Assembly: GCA_045644025.1 (NCBI GenBank)
Contig: JAZRGE010000116.1
Span: 1 to 8,088 of the forward strand
Length of the DNA: 8,088 nt
DNA from: JAZRGE01 sp045644025
Lineage (GTDB): Bacteria; Bacillota; Clostridia; Oscillospirales; Acutalibacteraceae
Direction of reading: 5' to 3'
The translations under genes were made by a program, and so were the position numbers. Shown piece after piece: positions 6,783 through 8,088 of this stretch (position 1 is the stretch's first letter; each line of letters begins with the position of its first letter). The notes beneath the pieces are model-generated. The model was not told the origin of the DNA. It ran no database searches and worked only from the letters and a program-made list of their open reading frames with translations.

Positions 6783-7170
6783 TAGCCTGACATTACTGGA
6801 AAAGATAATGAAGCACCTGCAAAGCAAGGTGACGGATCCCTCGGTTGGGGTGAACGTGATAGAAAAATTTCCCAGTGTATATATGCATTACCCGCTTAAC
6901 AGCACAGCGCTGGCAGTTTCTTTTAAGGCAATAGAGCTCACCGCTCTCGGCTCTTCCCCAGCCGGAATAAGAGAGCTGGAAATAGACGTATTTACAGCAC
7001 GTGACCGCGGGCTCTACACCCACCAGGAAATTGTAGATAAAACTGTGGATGCGCTTTGCAGCCTTTCGGGTCCTTCGGTCTCCTCGGCTAAAATATCCGA
7101 GCCGAAATACGATCGCACCTCTTCCGCTCTTCACACCGCAATAGTTTGCCCTCTGGCTTTCGGCAATTAA
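6766..7170 (+). CDS. putative tail terminator / tail completion protein
   Basis: This is the last gene of the cluster, about 134 residues. Its mixed alpha/beta pattern (LNSTALAVSFKAIELTALGS, RELEIDVFTARDRGLYTHQE, IVDKTVDALCSLSG, then EPKYDRTSSALHTAIVCPLA) resembles tail terminators such as SPP1 gp17, which cap the tail tube and bind the head. The start is uncertain: GTG 6766 has AAGAGAG 6 nt upstream and overlaps the previous gene, while ATG 6808 would remove 14 residues. Eight of nine isoleucines are ATA, the opposite of the capsid gene, suggesting low expression. No tail tube or sheath gene follows; about 30 bp later the promoter of the AbrB-like gene begins. If the role is right, this protein needs a tail supplied from elsewhere. 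It could also be another small neck protein. Confidence 0.55.
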   Translation: MVCIFDSLTLLEKIMKHLQSKVTDPSVGVNVIEKFPSVYMHYPLNSTALAVSFKAIELTALGSSPAGIRELEIDVFTARDRGLYTHQEIVDKTVDALCSLSGPSVSSAKISEPKYDRTSSALHTAIVCPLAFGN

Positions 7171-7276
7171 ATCCCTCTTTCTTCTCCGTTCGCTTTATAT
7201 TGACATTTTTTGATTTTTATTCTATAATAAACTTACAATAATTAACAATTATAGAAAAAACAGAGAGGTGTTCAAT
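7171..7276 (+). promoter_or_regulatory. sigma-A promoter and AT-rich leader of the AbrB-like gene
   Basis: TTGACA (7200-7205) and TATAAT (7223-7228) are both perfect consensus boxes with a 17-bp spacer, placing the start of transcription near 7235. The 5' leader carries the short inverted repeat ATAATT-AAC-AATTAT (7238-7252), which could be an AT-rich operator for autoregulation by the AbrB-type protein. No hairpin terminator for the preceding cluster is visible here, so the cluster transcript may read through. Confidence 0.85.
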
Positions 7277-7528
7277 ATGTTAGTCCCAACCGGTATGGTC
7301 CGCAAAGTGGATGAGCTGGGCAGAGTTGTGGTTCCTAAGGAGCTTCGCCGCAGGCTTGGCATAGAAGACGACAGAGATTTTTTCGAAATATATATGGATG
7401 GCGATAGTATTGTTTTGAAAAAATATCAACCCAACTGCATCTTCTGCGGAGATATGGAGAACCTTATTTCCCAGGGTGGAAAGAACGTTTGCGTGAAATG
7501 CGCAACTGAGCTTCAGAGCAAGCTCTAA
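7277..7528 (+). CDS. AbrB/SpoVT-type transcriptional regulator with zinc ribbon
   Basis: This 83-residue protein is a DNA-binding transition-state-type regulator. Residues 4-50 (PTGMVRKVDELGRVVVPKEL, then RRRLGIE and IVLKKY) match the swapped-hairpin AbrB domain, which binds AT-rich DNA as a dimer or tetramer. Residues 54-75 carry CIFC-x14-CVKC, a predicted zinc ribbon common in clostridial AbrB-like proteins. The start is ATG 7277 with GAGAGG 8 nt upstream; the in-frame GTG at 7268 overlaps that site and is less likely. It has its own strong promoter and lies in the same direction as the packaging cluster. Its targets are unknown. It may be an ordinary chromosomal regulator or the controller of the neighbouring cluster; nothing in the sequence decides this. 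Confidence 0.9.
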   Translation: MLVPTGMVRKVDELGRVVVPKELRRRLGIEDDRDFFEIYMDGDSIVLKKYQPNCIFCGDMENLISQGGKNVCVKCATELQSKL

Positions 7529-7541
7529 TGCCGAAAAAAGC

Positions 7542-7574
7542 TAATATCCGGCAGCCGATGGTTGCCGGATATTA
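7542..7574 (+). terminator. putative intrinsic terminator after the AbrB-like gene
   Basis: Arms TAATATCCGGCA (7542-7553) and TGCCGGATATTA (7563-7574) pair perfectly over 12 bp, and the 9-nt loop can close by three more pairs (one of them G-U). The following sequence, TTATATACAATTAG, is only moderately T-rich. A run of six A precedes it, so it may also work in the opposite direction. It separates the regulator gene from the gdhA promoter. Confidence 0.65.
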
Positions 7575-7609
7575 TTATATACAATTAGTATATTTTGGCC
7601 TTTTTAGGC

Positions 7610-7638
7610 TTGACAAAGCCCTTGTTTTAAGGTATTCT
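7610..7638 (+). promoter_or_regulatory. sigma-A promoter of gdhA
   Basis: TTGACA (7610-7615) and TATTCT (7633-7638) are separated by 17 bp. The -35 is perfect and the -10 matches four of six positions. The start of transcription would lie near 7645, giving a short leader of about 25 nt before the gdhA start. It makes gdhA independent of the genes to the left. Confidence 0.75.
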
Positions 7639-7669
7639 TGGAATAATTTTATTTTTAGGAGTGAATACT

Positions 7670-8088
7670 ATGGAATTCAAAAGTACATACCTTACGAAGG
7701 TGTACGATCAGGTTTGCAAGCGCAATCCCGGCGAGACCGAGTTCCTTCAGGCTGTGAAAGAGGTTCTGGTTTCTCTGGAGCCCATCGTTGCTGCCAATCC
7801 CAAGATTGAGGCCAACGGCATTCTGGAGCGCATTGTAGAGCCCGAGCGTATGATCAGCTTCCGTGTTTCCTGGGTAGACGATAACGGCAATGTTCAGGTA
7901 AACCGCGGCTACAGAGTTCAGTTCAACTCTGCTATCGGCCCCTACAAGGGCTGCCTTCGCTTCCATCCCACTGTTAATGCTTGCATCACCAAGTTCCTCG
8001 GCTTTGAGCAGACCTTTAAGAACAGCCTCACCGGCCTGCCCATGGGCGGCGGTAAGGGCGGCTCTGATTTCGATCCCAGAGGTAAGTC
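7670..8088 (+). CDS. gdhA: glutamate dehydrogenase, N-terminal part
   Basis: This gene runs off the right edge after 139 codons of an expected roughly 445-450. The enzyme interconverts glutamate and 2-oxoglutarate with ammonia, using NAD(P)H, and in gut Firmicutes is a main route of ammonia assimilation. The visible part is the substrate-binding domain: SAIGPYKGCLRFHP includes Lys93, and LTGLPMGGGKGGSDFDP includes the catalytic Lys129, equivalent to Lys89 and Lys125 of the Clostridium symbiosum enzyme by motif. VNACITKFLGFEQTFKN is the hexameric-family signature. ATG 7670 is preceded by AGGAG (7657-7661) with 8-nt spacing. Codon use is biased (no ATA among seven isoleucines), as for a highly expressed metabolic gene. 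Coenzyme preference cannot be read, because the nucleotide domain is outside the window. Confidence 0.96.
   Translation, partial: MEFKSTYLTKVYDQVCKRNPGETEFLQAVKEVLVSLEPIVAANPKIEANGILERIVEPERMISFRVSWVDDNGNVQVNRGYRVQFNSAIGPYKGCLRFHPTVNACITKFLGFEQTFKNSLTGLPMGGGKGGSDFDPRGK

Noticed and set aside
662..7658. Direct repeat TTTATTTTTAG at 662-672 and 7648-7658 as attachment sites flanking the cassette
   Set aside because: It is only 11 bp, AT-only apart from one G, and the right copy falls at the gdhA ribosome binding site; chance is likely in AT-rich spacers.
7528..7809. Open frame after the AbrB-like gene
   Set aside because: It spans a terminator hairpin and the gdhA promoter and then overlaps gdhA in another frame; it is a shadow.
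1..8088. CRISPR arrays, tRNA or rRNA genes, insertion sequences
   Set aside because: No regularly spaced repeats, cloverleaf-like stretch, transposase pattern or terminal inverted repeats were seen on either strand.

Overview
The window looks like the chromosome of an anaerobic, gut-type Firmicute, probably of the Oscillospiraceae/Ruminococcaceae sort. The evidence is the left-edge S1-domain protein, which resembles clostridial S1-like proteins, the AbrB-type regulator with a C-terminal zinc ribbon, the hexameric-type glutamate dehydrogenase at the right edge, strong AGGAGG-type ribosome binding sites and sigma-A promoters with 17-bp spacers. The taxonomic call is from recognition of protein families, not from a search.

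Layout. (1) Bases 1-572, minus strand: 5' part of an S1 RNA-binding-domain gene, running off the left edge. (2) Bases 573-749: divergent intergenic region with a perfect 13-bp inverted repeat (680-715) just upstream of the next ribosome binding site. (3) Bases 750-7170, plus strand: nine tightly packed genes of tailed-phage head type, in canonical order: small terminase, large terminase, portal, prohead protease/scaffold, decoration-like protein, HK97-fold major capsid, then three small head-tail interface proteins (adaptor-, stopper- and tail-terminator-like). (4) Bases 7171-7276: AT-rich gap with a consensus sigma-A promoter. (5) Bases 7277-7528: AbrB-like regulator, followed by a hairpin. 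(6) From 7670 off the right edge: gdhA with its own sigma-A promoter.

How the genes would work together. TerS and TerL would recognise and pump DNA through the portal into a capsid built from the major capsid protein, matured by the protease and stabilised by the decoration-like protein. The three last proteins would close the vertex and offer a docking face for a tail. The window holds no tail tube, tape measure, baseplate, lysis, replication, integrase or repressor gene, and ordinary chromosomal genes begin within about 200 bp on both sides. All visible catalytic motifs of the terminase and protease are intact.

The most interesting reading is therefore a compact, head-only packaging cassette fixed in a chromosome: a capsid-forming phage satellite, a gene-transfer-agent-like module, or a domesticated capsid. 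A remnant of a decayed prophage is the dull alternative; the lack of any frameshift or internal stop across nine genes argues against it.
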